This document shows, one piece after another, positions 17,782 through 25,824 of a stretch of 50,966 nucleotides of DNA. The notes under the pieces are model-generated. The model did no database searches and was not told where the DNA came from. It worked only from the letters and a program-made list of their open reading frames with translations. The stretch covers positions 1-50,966 of the forward strand of contig CAUJKA010000205.1 of NCBI GenBank assembly GCA_963204965.1. Reading direction: 5' to 3'. Both the position numbers and the translations under genes were made by a program. The stretch's first letter is position 1, and every line of letters starts with the position of its first letter. Origin of the DNA: Planctomycetota bacterium (GTDB taxonomy: Bacteria; Planctomycetota; Planctomycetia; Pirellulales; Pirellulaceae).

Positions 17782-18342
17782 TCAGTCTTCTGTTTCAATC
17801 ATGAACGGCTCGCCGCTCTCAACGCCATACCGAATCCAGATACACGCGCCAGAATGAAACATCCGAGCTTCGTAGTCAACAAGATCCGAGGGCTCGGACA
17901 ACAAGAATGTCCAAAACCGTTCGGCAATGAAGTCTTGAATCTCCGCGCTGGGGGCATCTTCAGAACTAAACATTAGCGATGTTCGGCAGTAGTGATCTAT
18001 GCAGCCAAAGGGTACTGCAAGGTTGTCGTACGAATGAAGTACTGCGATAAAGGACTCTTGCAAGCAGGATTTTTCAGGTCGAAACTCGGCTGAATCTAGT
18101 TGAGCATTGAAAAGAAACATCAGCCTTCCCAAGACCCAAGGAGCATCGTCTCCGGGCTTCACTAGCGATCTTGTCGCCAGATTCGTTTTGGCGGCATAGG
18201 TGTCTAGCGAGTGCGAGAATGAAAACGATGTCCCGTTGAGCGACACGTTCGCGGGAACAAACGTAACATCTTCAAAACGAAGTGGACGCCCAGTAACGTC
18301 AAGCAATTCACCGTGTTTGATTTTGAGCTTGGGTTCAGTCAT
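17782..18342 (-). CDS. Hypothetical protein, possible immunity-type
   Basis: A 186-residue soluble protein starting at ATG 18342 with GAGG about eight bases upstream. No signal peptide. It contains SFSHSLDTYAAKTNLATRSL, a Trp-rich middle (APWVLGRLMFLFNAQLD) and an acidic C-terminus. I do not recognise the family. It sits between a small membrane protein and the Clp-N-like protein, on the same strand. Its neighbours (two SUKH genes) make an immunity or stress role conceivable, but this is inference only. Confidence 0.65.
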   Translation of the reverse strand: MTEPKLKIKHGELLDVTGRPLRFEDVTFVPANVSLNGTSFSFSHSLDTYAAKTNLATRSLVKPGDDAPWVLGRLMFLFNAQLDSAEFRPEKSCLQESFIAVLHSYDNLAVPFGCIDHYCRTSLMFSSEDAPSAEIQDFIAERFWTFLLSEPSDLVDYEARMFHSGACIWIRYGVESGEPFMIETED

Positions 18343-18406
18343 TTCTTAACCTCGCTTGCTATCACCTTAGATTAGAAGTCCCATGAGTGGCAAATACTCG
18401 GTGAGG

Positions 18407-18766
18407 CTATTGTGCAGCACCTTTGATTCGTGATCTATCGGCGAGTTGCCGTCGTAAAGAAAAAAGAGTTGGAAGAAGAATCGCTAAGGCTACCGGTGTG
18501 GCAACAACTATTGCAAGCGTTGAAAGCTCTACATCCAAATCTGGCCAATAGCTAACGGGATGCGAGGGAGGATCGATCAGACCAGGATAACGATAATATA
18601 AGTACGAGATCCAGCCTGCCAGTGACAGAACTACAGCGATGAGCATCACTCCCGCGATCAATCCAAGCCAAGTCGTCCATCGGACGCGCGGTCGACTATC
18701 TCTCCCGACAGATGCGGTTTTCGGTACGCTGTAGGGATTCGTTGGTTCGCTGAGTGGGCGATTCAT
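18407..18766 (-). CDS. Small membrane protein with two predicted helices
   Basis: A 119-residue protein. The N-terminus is cytoplasmic-looking and Pro/Arg-rich (NPYSVPKTASVGRDSRPRVR). Helix one is TWLGLIAGVMLIAVVLSLAG, a short loop with Pro and Tyr follows, and helix two is LSTLAIVVATPVALAILLP. The start is two bases after the stop of the 18769-19440 gene, so translation is probably coupled. No family recognised; the N-terminal NPYS...P pattern is common in planctomycete small membrane proteins. Confidence 0.68.
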   Translation of the reverse strand: MNRPLSEPTNPYSVPKTASVGRDSRPRVRWTTWLGLIAGVMLIAVVLSLAGWISYLYYRYPGLIDPPSHPVSYWPDLDVELSTLAIVVATPVALAILLPTLFSLRRQLADRSRIKGAAQ

Positions 18767-18768
18767 GT

Positions 18769-19440
18769 CTATGGAACTAACTTCGGAGTCGCGGCAGCAT
18801 GTTCCGCCAATTTGCGTTTAGCAAAGTCTTGGAGGGCTTCCCATTTGGCTTCTGAAATTGCCCAGCCCTTACGTTGAGCGTACCGTTCTTCGTTCGTTAC
18901 ATCTCCATCCTTGAGGTTTAACATAACCAGCTTGCCCCAATGCAGTTGAATCAACAACGCCTCGTCGTCGGGATCAAAGAAGATTTTTGCATCTTCGTTC
19001 CACCAGTAGCTGGAAGCGCTCTGTGCTATGTGGAGACTGTCATTTTCTAGCCCAAGAGAATCAGTACTGTGCACACGCACAAGTCTGCCTCGATTGCCGT
19101 AGACTACAACTGGAAGTTCGCCAACGTGATGCCATTCATCCATGGTCACCACATAGTTCCCCGAGTTTGCAACGTAGACACTAACGGGCGCATGGTTGTT
19201 AATCAAGAATCGCGACCAGACTTCCGTTCGAACGCCAGCGTCGATTTGGTGCAGCGTTCCGCGACAATGCCCCGGCTTGTTTGGCCAAGCGTCATGCGGT
19301 TCAATCCGCAACAAGTACTTTCCGTTCTCCGACGGGAACTCAAGCTTTGTGATTGGTCCCCATCTGTCTAGGCCGCAGAGACTTTGATTGCAAACTAAAG
19401 CAATTGTAAAGGCCGCGAGTAAAGTCAAAGGTTTTGCCAT
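18769..19440 (-). CDS. Exported hypothetical protein
   Basis: A 223-residue protein with a signal peptide (KPLTLLAAFTIALVCNQSLC) at ATG 19440. The mature part begins with FPSENGKYLLRIEPH and has a beta-rich body (GNYVVTMDEWHHVGELPVVV). This is reminiscent of planctomycete extracytoplasmic proteins that compare stored strings such as 'S.DG.Y.L.I'. The C-terminus is helical and charged. The stop-to-start gap to the SUKH gene upstream is four bases and to the gene downstream two, so all three are one operon. Function unknown. Confidence 0.68.
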   Translation of the reverse strand: MAKPLTLLAAFTIALVCNQSLCGLDRWGPITKLEFPSENGKYLLRIEPHDAWPNKPGHCRGTLHQIDAGVRTEVWSRFLINNHAPVSVYVANSGNYVVTMDEWHHVGELPVVVYGNRGRLVRVHSTDSLGLENDSLHIAQSASSYWWNEDAKIFFDPDDEALLIQLHWGKLVMLNLKDGDVTNEERYAQRKGWAISEAKWEALQDFAKRKLAEHAAATPKLVP

Positions 19441-19444
19441 GGTA

Positions 19445-19960
19445 TTATCCGAGGTTCAGATCATCGTTCAACATTCGGCGGTATAGGTCGTCCAGGAAAT
19501 CATCTAGGTTAGGATGTACGATTTCGTGCTCGTGTGTTTCGTGATCGAACCAGAGAATCTGCTCGGCGCTTCCGGTCTTGAATCCGCCCAGGTCGAAGCA
19601 CAAGTAGTCCCCGCCACCGTTGTCAAGAAACGGAATCCACGTTGGCCACCATGAGTCTTTTTTCCACTGGTCAAATTCTGCAACGTGATCCAGCGATTCT
19701 TTGGCTTCAATAATCTCAGGTAAAGTCATAAAAGTAAGATTGAAGAGTAGTGGCGTAAACTCGCGAGGTCGTTGGCCAGCGTGCCATTGATAGAGCAGCT
19801 TAAATGCATCCGAGAGCTGAACGTGCAGTCGCTCTTCAGCCTCGCTTATCTCGTTCTCTGCGGCCGGAGCCTGAAGCAGAGCGTGATAGTCTGGACGATG
19901 TGCCTCTAACCACTTTTCAATTTGCTCGAGTCTCTCGATTGTTTGCATCGTCTTTACCAT
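19445..19960 (-). CDS. SUKH (SMI1/KNR4) family protein
   Basis: A roughly 171-residue cytoplasmic protein. SEAEERLHVQLSDAFKLLYQ followed by WHAGQ and the later FLDNGGGDYLCFDLGG are the hallmarks of the SUKH fold. The DDFLDDLYRRML helix closes the domain. SUKH proteins bind partners, often as immunity proteins against nuclease toxins; no toxin gene is visible here. ATG 19960 is chosen; ATG 19948 is as good, and the frame is open to 20005. First gene of a tight minus-strand operon with the exported and membrane proteins downstream. Confidence 0.78.
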   Translation of the reverse strand: MVKTMQTIERLEQIEKWLEAHRPDYHALLQAPAAENEISEAEERLHVQLSDAFKLLYQWHAGQRPREFTPLLFNLTFMTLPEIIEAKESLDHVAEFDQWKKDSWWPTWIPFLDNGGGDYLCFDLGGFKTGSAEQILWFDHETHEHEIVHPNLDDFLDDLYRRMLNDDLNLG

Positions 19961-20241
19961 TTCTCGCAGTAGGATGATGGTGATCGCAAAATGTGAGATC
20001 ATCATATTCCACCCATGTGCTCTTCGCGTCCTTCGCGGCTAAATTCTTCGGTAGGTTAGCCCAATGCGTCCCCGATTGACGTTTACAGAGTTAGAACGCC
20101 CAATTTCAAGGCCGTTTGACCGGGATTGGCCGAGCAATTCTGTGCGATTGACGATATAATCAGGGATCGGCATCCTATCCCACCCACCATTGCCGACCGC
20201 TGGTTTTCCCACCTCAACATCCCTCCTTCGCTGGCTATCAA

Positions 20242-22539
20242 GTGACTAGGTTCGTTCTCCTACCACGTCAGATACTACTTTGGCTGATCGCTGCTTTCGC
20301 GACGCTGCCTTCGTGTCAAGCTTGGGCGATTGACCCCAACGATCCGCCACCACCAACTACGGCAACAGCTACAACAAATACGGCTAAAACAAGCACGGAT
20401 AGCTCGACAACTTCCGCTGGTGCAAAGGCTACAAAATTCGAACTCGATATTCAGCCTTTGCTGACATCGCGAGGTTGTAACTCTGGGCCGTGTCATGGCA
20501 AGCAGCGTGGACAAAATGGGTTCGCTCTTTCGTTGCTCGGATTCGATGCGGAGATGGACTTTCGAGCGATCGTCCAAGAAGCACGTGGCCGACGTATCTT
20601 TCCGAATGCCCCAGAGCAAAGTCTGTTCGTTCAAAAGGCGACTGGTGAACTTCCGCATGGTGGCGGCATTCGCATCGAACCTGACAGCGCTGAGTATCGG
20701 CTGATTGTCGAGTGGATTCGATCGGGTCAACAGCGAGTCTCCGCCACGGACCCGGTGTTGACGCGGATTGCTATCTCGCCGCAACCGCATTCGATGGCAC
20801 CTAGCGACCAAGAGCAATTGATGGTGACTGCGACTTACTCGGATGGGTCGACTCGCAACGTCACGAACTACTGTGCATTTCAATCCAACGAGCCTGCTGT
20901 ATTGAACGTAAGCGGTAACGGATTGATGAAAGCGGGACAATTGCCCGGCGAAGCAACCGTGATGGCGCGTTATATGGGTCATATCGCTACGTGGAGTTCC
21001 GCGATTCCTCGCCCTGAGGCTGTCAGTGAATCGGTCTACGAGCAATTTTCGCAGCAGAACTTCATCGACAAGCTGGTCAGCCAACGATGGAGAGAGTTGA
21101 ACTTAGCTCCGAGTGCGATTTGCAGCGATGAGAAATTCCTAAGGCGAGCGTACTTGGATATCATCGGGCGACTACCCACTGCTGACGAAGCCAAGCAGTT
21201 CATTCAAGCTGCCGACGCGGACAAGCGTGAGCGATTGGTCGATTCGTTGCTATCGCGTCCCGAATATGCAGACTTTTGGGCTAACAAATGGGCTGATCTC
21301 TTGAGGCCCAATCCGTATCGCGTGGGCATCAAAGCGACGCGAAGCTTAGATGGTTGGTTGCGAGAAGCGTTTCAACAAAACGTGCCGTACGATCAGTTCG
21401 TTCGCAAGTTGTTAACTGCCAAGGGAAGCACTTGGCAGAATGGCGCGGTCACGCTGTTTCGAGATCGTCGCGAACCGGACGAGATTGTCAGCATCACCAG
21501 CCAACTCTTTATGGGAGTACGATTGGATTGTGCTAAGTGCCATCAGCATCCTTTCGAAGTTTATGGTCAGGCTGATTTTTATGGTCTAGCTGCGTTCTTC
21601 GGTCGCGTTGGGCATAAAGGCGTAGGATTGTCGCCACCAATTTCTGGTGGTGAAGAGATCGTCTTTGTGAAGTCGTCCGGGCAAGTGCGTCATCCGCTGA
21701 GCGGTGATGTGTTGCCGCCACGAGCGCTCAAGTCTGAGGTCAAAGAGATCGCCGCTGAGGATGATCCGCGAGAAGCTTTGGTGGACTGGTTGGTAGCGCC
21801 CGAAAATCCATACTTCGCCCTGGTAGCCGTGAATCGCATTTGGGCGGATCTGTTTGGCATTGGATTGGTCGATCCCGTTGATGATTTGCGAGCCACCAAT
21901 CCGCCCAGCAATCCGGCTTTGTTACAGGCCTTGGCGGATCACTTCCGACAAGTGGGCTTTGATCAAAAGAAGCTGCTCAAGACGATGGTCCTTTCACAGA
22001 CATATGCCTTGCAGACTCGACCCAATTCAACCAACTACGCCGACAATCGCAACTACTCGCGTTACTACCGACAAAGACTTCGCGCCGAAGTGCTCATGGA
22101 TGCGGTGTGTGATGTGACGGAAGTCGAGCACAACTTCAGTGGCTTGGCGAAGGGTACAAGATCGATGCAGTTGTGGACCAACCGCGTGGACTCGGAATTC
22201 TTGGACGCCTTCGGACGGCCCGACGCGAATCAAGATCCGCCTTGCGAACGCACCAAAGATTCGACGGTAACGCAGGCCCTGCATTTGATGAACTCCCCTG
22301 CCCTTCACGAAAAGATTACCAACGAGAATGGCCGATGTAATCGCTTAGCGAAAAGCGACTTAGACCCGAGTGCGATCATTGACGAACTGTACTTGGCGAC
22401 CTTCTCTCGATTTCCGACTGGCGACGAGCGATCGATATTGCTTGCCGAGTTCGCTAAGCCTGAGACGAATCGAAAGACGGTGATAGAAGACGTGCTGTGG
22501 TCATTGATGAATTCACCCGAGTTCAGCTATAAGGATTGA
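20242..22539 (+). CDS. Planctomycete cytochrome-type protein: PSCyt1-like, Big_2, DUF1549 and DUF1553
   Basis: A 765-residue exported protein with a GTG start and signal peptide (ILLWLIAAFATLPSCQAWA). A heme-type N-terminal domain follows, with GCNSGPCHGK near residue 80; the cysteines are four apart (CX4CH) instead of the standard CX2CH. A bacterial Ig-like (Big_2) domain spans about 170-255 (SDGSTRNVTNYCAFQSNEP). DUF1549/PSCyt2 begins near 275 (FLRRAYLDIIGRLPTADEA) and contains CAKCHQHPFEVY. DUF1553/PSD1 (NPYFALVAVNRIWADLFGIG) runs to the end. The function of this family is not established; it may take part in extracytoplasmic electron transfer or polymer handling. DUF1501 starts three bases after the stop. 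Confidence 0.92.
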   Translation: MTRFVLLPRQILLWLIAAFATLPSCQAWAIDPNDPPPPTTATATTNTAKTSTDSSTTSAGAKATKFELDIQPLLTSRGCNSGPCHGKQRGQNGFALSLLGFDAEMDFRAIVQEARGRRIFPNAPEQSLFVQKATGELPHGGGIRIEPDSAEYRLIVEWIRSGQQRVSATDPVLTRIAISPQPHSMAPSDQEQLMVTATYSDGSTRNVTNYCAFQSNEPAVLNVSGNGLMKAGQLPGEATVMARYMGHIATWSSAIPRPEAVSESVYEQFSQQNFIDKLVSQRWRELNLAPSAICSDEKFLRRAYLDIIGRLPTADEAKQFIQAADADKRERLVDSLLSRPEYADFWANKWADLLRPNPYRVGIKATRSLDGWLREAFQQNVPYDQFVRKLLTAKGSTWQNGAVTLFRDRREPDEIVSITSQLFMGVRLDCAKCHQHPFEVYGQADFYGLAAFFGRVGHKGVGLSPPISGGEEIVFVKSSGQVRHPLSGDVLPPRALKSEVKEIAAEDDPREALVDWLVAPENPYFALVAVNRIWADLFGIGLVDPVDDLRATNPPSNPALLQALADHFRQVGFDQKKLLKTMVLSQTYALQTRPNSTNYADNRNYSRYYRQRLRAEVLMDAVCDVTEVEHNFSGLAKGTRSMQLWTNRVDSEFLDAFGRPDANQDPPCERTKDSTVTQALHLMNSPALHEKITNENGRCNRLAKSDLDPSAIIDELYLATFSRFPTGDERSILLAEFAKPETNRKTVIEDVLWSLMNSPEFSYKD

Positions 22540-22542
22540 TCG

Positions 22543-23856
22543 ATGTTTCGAAGACAATGGTTGCAGTTGGGAATCGGCGGACTTATCGGCGGTAGCTTTA
22601 CTGAGTTGCTGAGACTGCGCGATCTGCATGCGGCTGAGCTTCCTAGCGGCAAGAAGCCCAGCAGTTGCATTCTGATTTGGATGGACGGCGGCCCAACGCA
22701 CCTGGAGACATTCGATCTCAAGCCTGAGGCTCCTAGTGAGATTCGCGGCGAGTTCCAGCCGATAGAAACCAACGTCTCGGGAATTCGCATTTGCGAGTAC
22801 ATGCCCAAGCTGGCCCAGATCGCTGACAAGTATGCAATTGTTCGATCAGTCTGTCACAATCAAGGCAATCACGGGGCTGGCAATCACTACATGATGACGG
22901 GAGCTCCGCCACGCATTCCTGTGGGATGTGGTGCGTTTGTGAGCTTCCATCCGAGCATGGGATCTGTGGCGGCGAAAGAGCGACCGGCGCCACACGGACT
23001 TCCCGGATATTTTTCCATGCCCAGCATGTCGCGTTCAGGCGGTCCAAACTTCCTGGGTGCTAAGTATGCGCCGTTTGTGGTGAGCAATGATCCCAACAGC
23101 AAGAACTTTCGCGTTCGCGATGTGGAACTGCCTGGCGGTATTAACGACCTTCGCTTCCAGTCGCGTCGCGATCTACGACAACTGACCGATCGGCTGCCTC
23201 GTTTTGAAGATCCAGCCACTGCTGATCCAGTTAGCGCCGTGGATCAATACTATGAGCAAGGTTACGAACTGATAACGACTCCAGCGGCTCAGAAGGCGTT
23301 CGACATCGACTCGGAGCCCGATGCTCTACGAGAAGCTTACGGTCGCAACAGCTTTGGTCAACGAGCACTACTTGCACGACGCTTAGTCGAAGCGGGTGTG
23401 CCTTTCGTAACGATCAACGATGGAGGCTGGGACCATCATTCCAATCTCTTCGACGCGCTTCGTAAGCGTTTGCCAACGTGGGATCAAACGGTCGCAGCCT
23501 TGATTAGCGATCTCGACTCGCGCGGCCTGTTGGAAACGACGATGGTTATTGCGTTGGGTGAATTTGGAAGAACTCCGAAGATTAGTACATTGGCTGGCGA
23601 GACCAAGCCGGGTCGCGATCACTGGGCCAATGCGATGTCGATTCTTTTTGCTGGCGGTGGTACTCCTGGAGGCCAAGTGATCGGCGCGACGGATCGTCTC
23701 GGACATTCGGCCGTGCAACGCGTTCTTTCGCCCGAGAATTTTGTATCGACCGTCTATCACAAGATGGGCATCGATCCCGACAAAGTCTACTACACTCCCG
23801 CCGGTCGGCCCGCTCACCTTGTCAGCGATCCATCGCCCATTTCCGAACTGATGTAA
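22543..23856 (+). CDS. DUF1501 family protein
   Basis: A 437-residue DUF1501 protein. The hallmark IWMDGGPTHLETFDLKP is near residue 45, the middle has NHGAGNHYMMTGAPPR, and later come TINDGGWDHHSNLF and ALGEFGRTPK, typical of the family and similar to alkaline-phosphatase/sulfatase-like metal sites. The N-terminus (FRRQWLQLGIGGLIGGSFTE) resembles a Tat signal. The gene is separated from the DUF1549/DUF1553 gene by three bases and precedes a PPC-domain gene, the standard planctomycete arrangement. Biochemical role unknown. Confidence 0.93.
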   Translation: MFRRQWLQLGIGGLIGGSFTELLRLRDLHAAELPSGKKPSSCILIWMDGGPTHLETFDLKPEAPSEIRGEFQPIETNVSGIRICEYMPKLAQIADKYAIVRSVCHNQGNHGAGNHYMMTGAPPRIPVGCGAFVSFHPSMGSVAAKERPAPHGLPGYFSMPSMSRSGGPNFLGAKYAPFVVSNDPNSKNFRVRDVELPGGINDLRFQSRRDLRQLTDRLPRFEDPATADPVSAVDQYYEQGYELITTPAAQKAFDIDSEPDALREAYGRNSFGQRALLARRLVEAGVPFVTINDGGWDHHSNLFDALRKRLPTWDQTVAALISDLDSRGLLETTMVIALGEFGRTPKISTLAGETKPGRDHWANAMSILFAGGGTPGGQVIGATDRLGHSAVQRVLSPENFVSTVYHKMGIDPDKVYYTPAGRPAHLVSDPSPISELM

Positions 23857-23892
23857 ACGGGTTCGAACCACAAGCGACACACCTTGAACAGC

Positions 23893-25518
23893 ATGATTCG
23901 ATTGAATGTAATGACGCTCGTGGCCCTTGCCGTTGTTTCTGTTTCGGTATGCGAAACTAAGTTGGCTTCGCCATTGCGCGCAGCCGATGGGCCAAAGGTT
24001 CAGCGCTCGCTTCCAGTGGGAGGCATGATCGGCAAGACGCATGAAGTGGTACTCACCGGAACATTTCCAACTTGGCCAGTGAAGACTTGGACTGATTCAA
24101 CTGACCTGACAATTCAACCACTTGAAGCCTCGGGAAAACTTTCAATCGCAGTTTCGGCCGATGCTAAGCCTGGAGTCCGTTACTTCCGTGTCTACGATGC
24201 CAATGGAGCGTCAGGACTACTGCCGTTCATCGTCGACCAATGTGAAGATGCGATTGAGGCCGAGCCAAACGATCATTACAACAAAGCTCAGGCAGTCGAA
24301 AAATTGCCCATCTCCATCCATGGTTGCTTGGAAAAGAATGGCGATGTTGATACATACCAAGTCACTCTTGCCCAGGGGCAGACTCTAGTAGCTTCGCTGG
24401 ATGGGCAGCGATACTTAAACTCACCTATGGATGCTGACTTACAAGTTCTAACCGCTCGCGGCGTTGTTCTTGCGCAACAGATGGACCATCATGGGCTGGA
24501 CCCTGAACTGCATTTTACGGCTCCCAGCGATGGTGTTTACTTGATTCGAGTCCTGGCCTTTCCGGATACGCCGAACAGCACCATTGCTTTTGCTGGCGGC
24601 GAGAAGTTCGTCTACCGTTTGATGCTGACTCATTCGGCCTATCTTCAGCGCACCGTGCCAGCATGTCTGTCAAATCAACGCGAGAACGCTCTTCAGTTGT
24701 TCGGCGTGAATTTTGGCGGTGAAGGTAAGTCAGTGACCGTACCCGCTGTTACTGCGGCAGTCCAACACTCCAATTTGAGTCTTCCTGGCATGCAAGGTTT
24801 TCTGGATCTTCCCGTTACGGCCGGCGCGATCTTTTTAGACGCTGAGCCGAATTCTTCACAGCAGCCGCAATCGATTGGTGTGCCTTCCATCACTACCGGA
24901 ATGATCGATACAGCCAAGGACCAAGATGCTTTTGTGTTTTCAAGTCCCGCAAGTAGACGATGGCGGATCGCGGTTGACGCTAAGTCGATTGGGTCGTCGT
25001 TGGACGCGGTGTTAACAGTTTCCAATAACGAAGGAAAGCAGTTGGCTACCAACGACGATGTCGGAGAAGATCGCGATCCGTCGCTGTCGTTTGTCGCACC
25101 AGCGGAAGGTAAGTTCACTGTTGCCGTGCACGATATGTATCGCGAAGGTGGACCAAAGCACTGGTATCGTTTGAGTATTGAGCCCGAGGCCGCTGATTAT
25201 TCGATTTCAGTAGCAAGCGACGTGTTCATTGGTAAGGTGAATCAGCCGATCGAGATCACTGTAACCGTAGCTCGAACTCTGGATTACGCCGGTGAGATTA
25301 CGATCGGACCGGAGAATGAGTTGATGCCGGGAGTCCGCCCACAGGTGCTTTCCAAAAAAGGTGACGATTCGGCAAAGTCAGTTAAGTTGACAATTCAGTC
25401 TAGCGCAGCCTACTCAGGGCCAATCCGCATCATCGGCACCAGTGACTTACCGCAAAAGCACTCTGCCAAGCCAGTCAAAGCCGCCAGCGATTGGTTGTGG
25501 CTTACGATTACTGAGTGA
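23893..25518 (+). CDS. Exported protein with two pre-peptidase C-terminal (PPC) domains
   Basis: A roughly 541-residue secreted protein with signal (LNVMTLVALAVVSVSVCE). The ATG at 23893 is used; a TTG at 23884 would add three residues. The PPC domains are about 110-250 (EAEPNDHYNKAQAVE ... GDVDTYQVTLAQGQTL ... DGVYLIRVLAFPD) and about 315-435 (DAEPNSSQQPQSI ... KDQDAFVF ... EGKFTVAVHDMY). Both have the NxxxxA and DxDxY/F blocks of the calcium-binding PPC beta-sandwich. A further Ig-like C-terminal part follows. It lies 36 bases after the DUF1501 stop, third in the operon, and probably works with it at the envelope. Confidence 0.85.
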   Translation: MIRLNVMTLVALAVVSVSVCETKLASPLRAADGPKVQRSLPVGGMIGKTHEVVLTGTFPTWPVKTWTDSTDLTIQPLEASGKLSIAVSADAKPGVRYFRVYDANGASGLLPFIVDQCEDAIEAEPNDHYNKAQAVEKLPISIHGCLEKNGDVDTYQVTLAQGQTLVASLDGQRYLNSPMDADLQVLTARGVVLAQQMDHHGLDPELHFTAPSDGVYLIRVLAFPDTPNSTIAFAGGEKFVYRLMLTHSAYLQRTVPACLSNQRENALQLFGVNFGGEGKSVTVPAVTAAVQHSNLSLPGMQGFLDLPVTAGAIFLDAEPNSSQQPQSIGVPSITTGMIDTAKDQDAFVFSSPASRRWRIAVDAKSIGSSLDAVLTVSNNEGKQLATNDDVGEDRDPSLSFVAPAEGKFTVAVHDMYREGGPKHWYRLSIEPEAADYSISVASDVFIGKVNQPIEITVTVARTLDYAGEITIGPENELMPGVRPQVLSKKGDDSAKSVKLTIQSSAAYSGPIRIIGTSDLPQKHSAKPVKAASDWLWLTITE

Positions 25519-25824
25519 TTGGGTAGGTCAAATTCCTGCCGGGTTTGACCACGTTTGATTTTGTGTCATGGTTGTCTTGCATAACGGTTGTCATTCGTTC
25601 GGAATGATTTTCTCACAGAGGCACCAAGTCGCGGAGATCGCTCAGCGTGCAATCAATAGGAACTGCGGACTCTATTGTGTTGGCAACTCAACTCTGGTTC
25701 TTTCCGGCAGATAAGAACCTACCAGACCGCGCCAAGTCGGCTTGAAGGTTTGGCCTTAGTGCTGGATACTCAAAGGATAGCCGACATCGAATACACCCGC
25801 CTCGCGCCATAAAGGACTACGCAC
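25519..25824. other. Spacer between the PPC gene and tex
   Basis: A 306-base gap with no ORF worth calling. AAAGGA at 25811-25816 is the probable ribosome site for the TTG start of tex. CTCACAGAGGCACCAAG near 25611 looks like a short simple repeat remnant. No terminator hairpin with a T-run was found. Confidence 0.5.

Noticed and set aside
15660..19960. Complete polymorphic toxin system
   Set aside because: Only immunity-like SUKH proteins are present. No toxin domain, RHS/YD repeats or secretion partner is visible.
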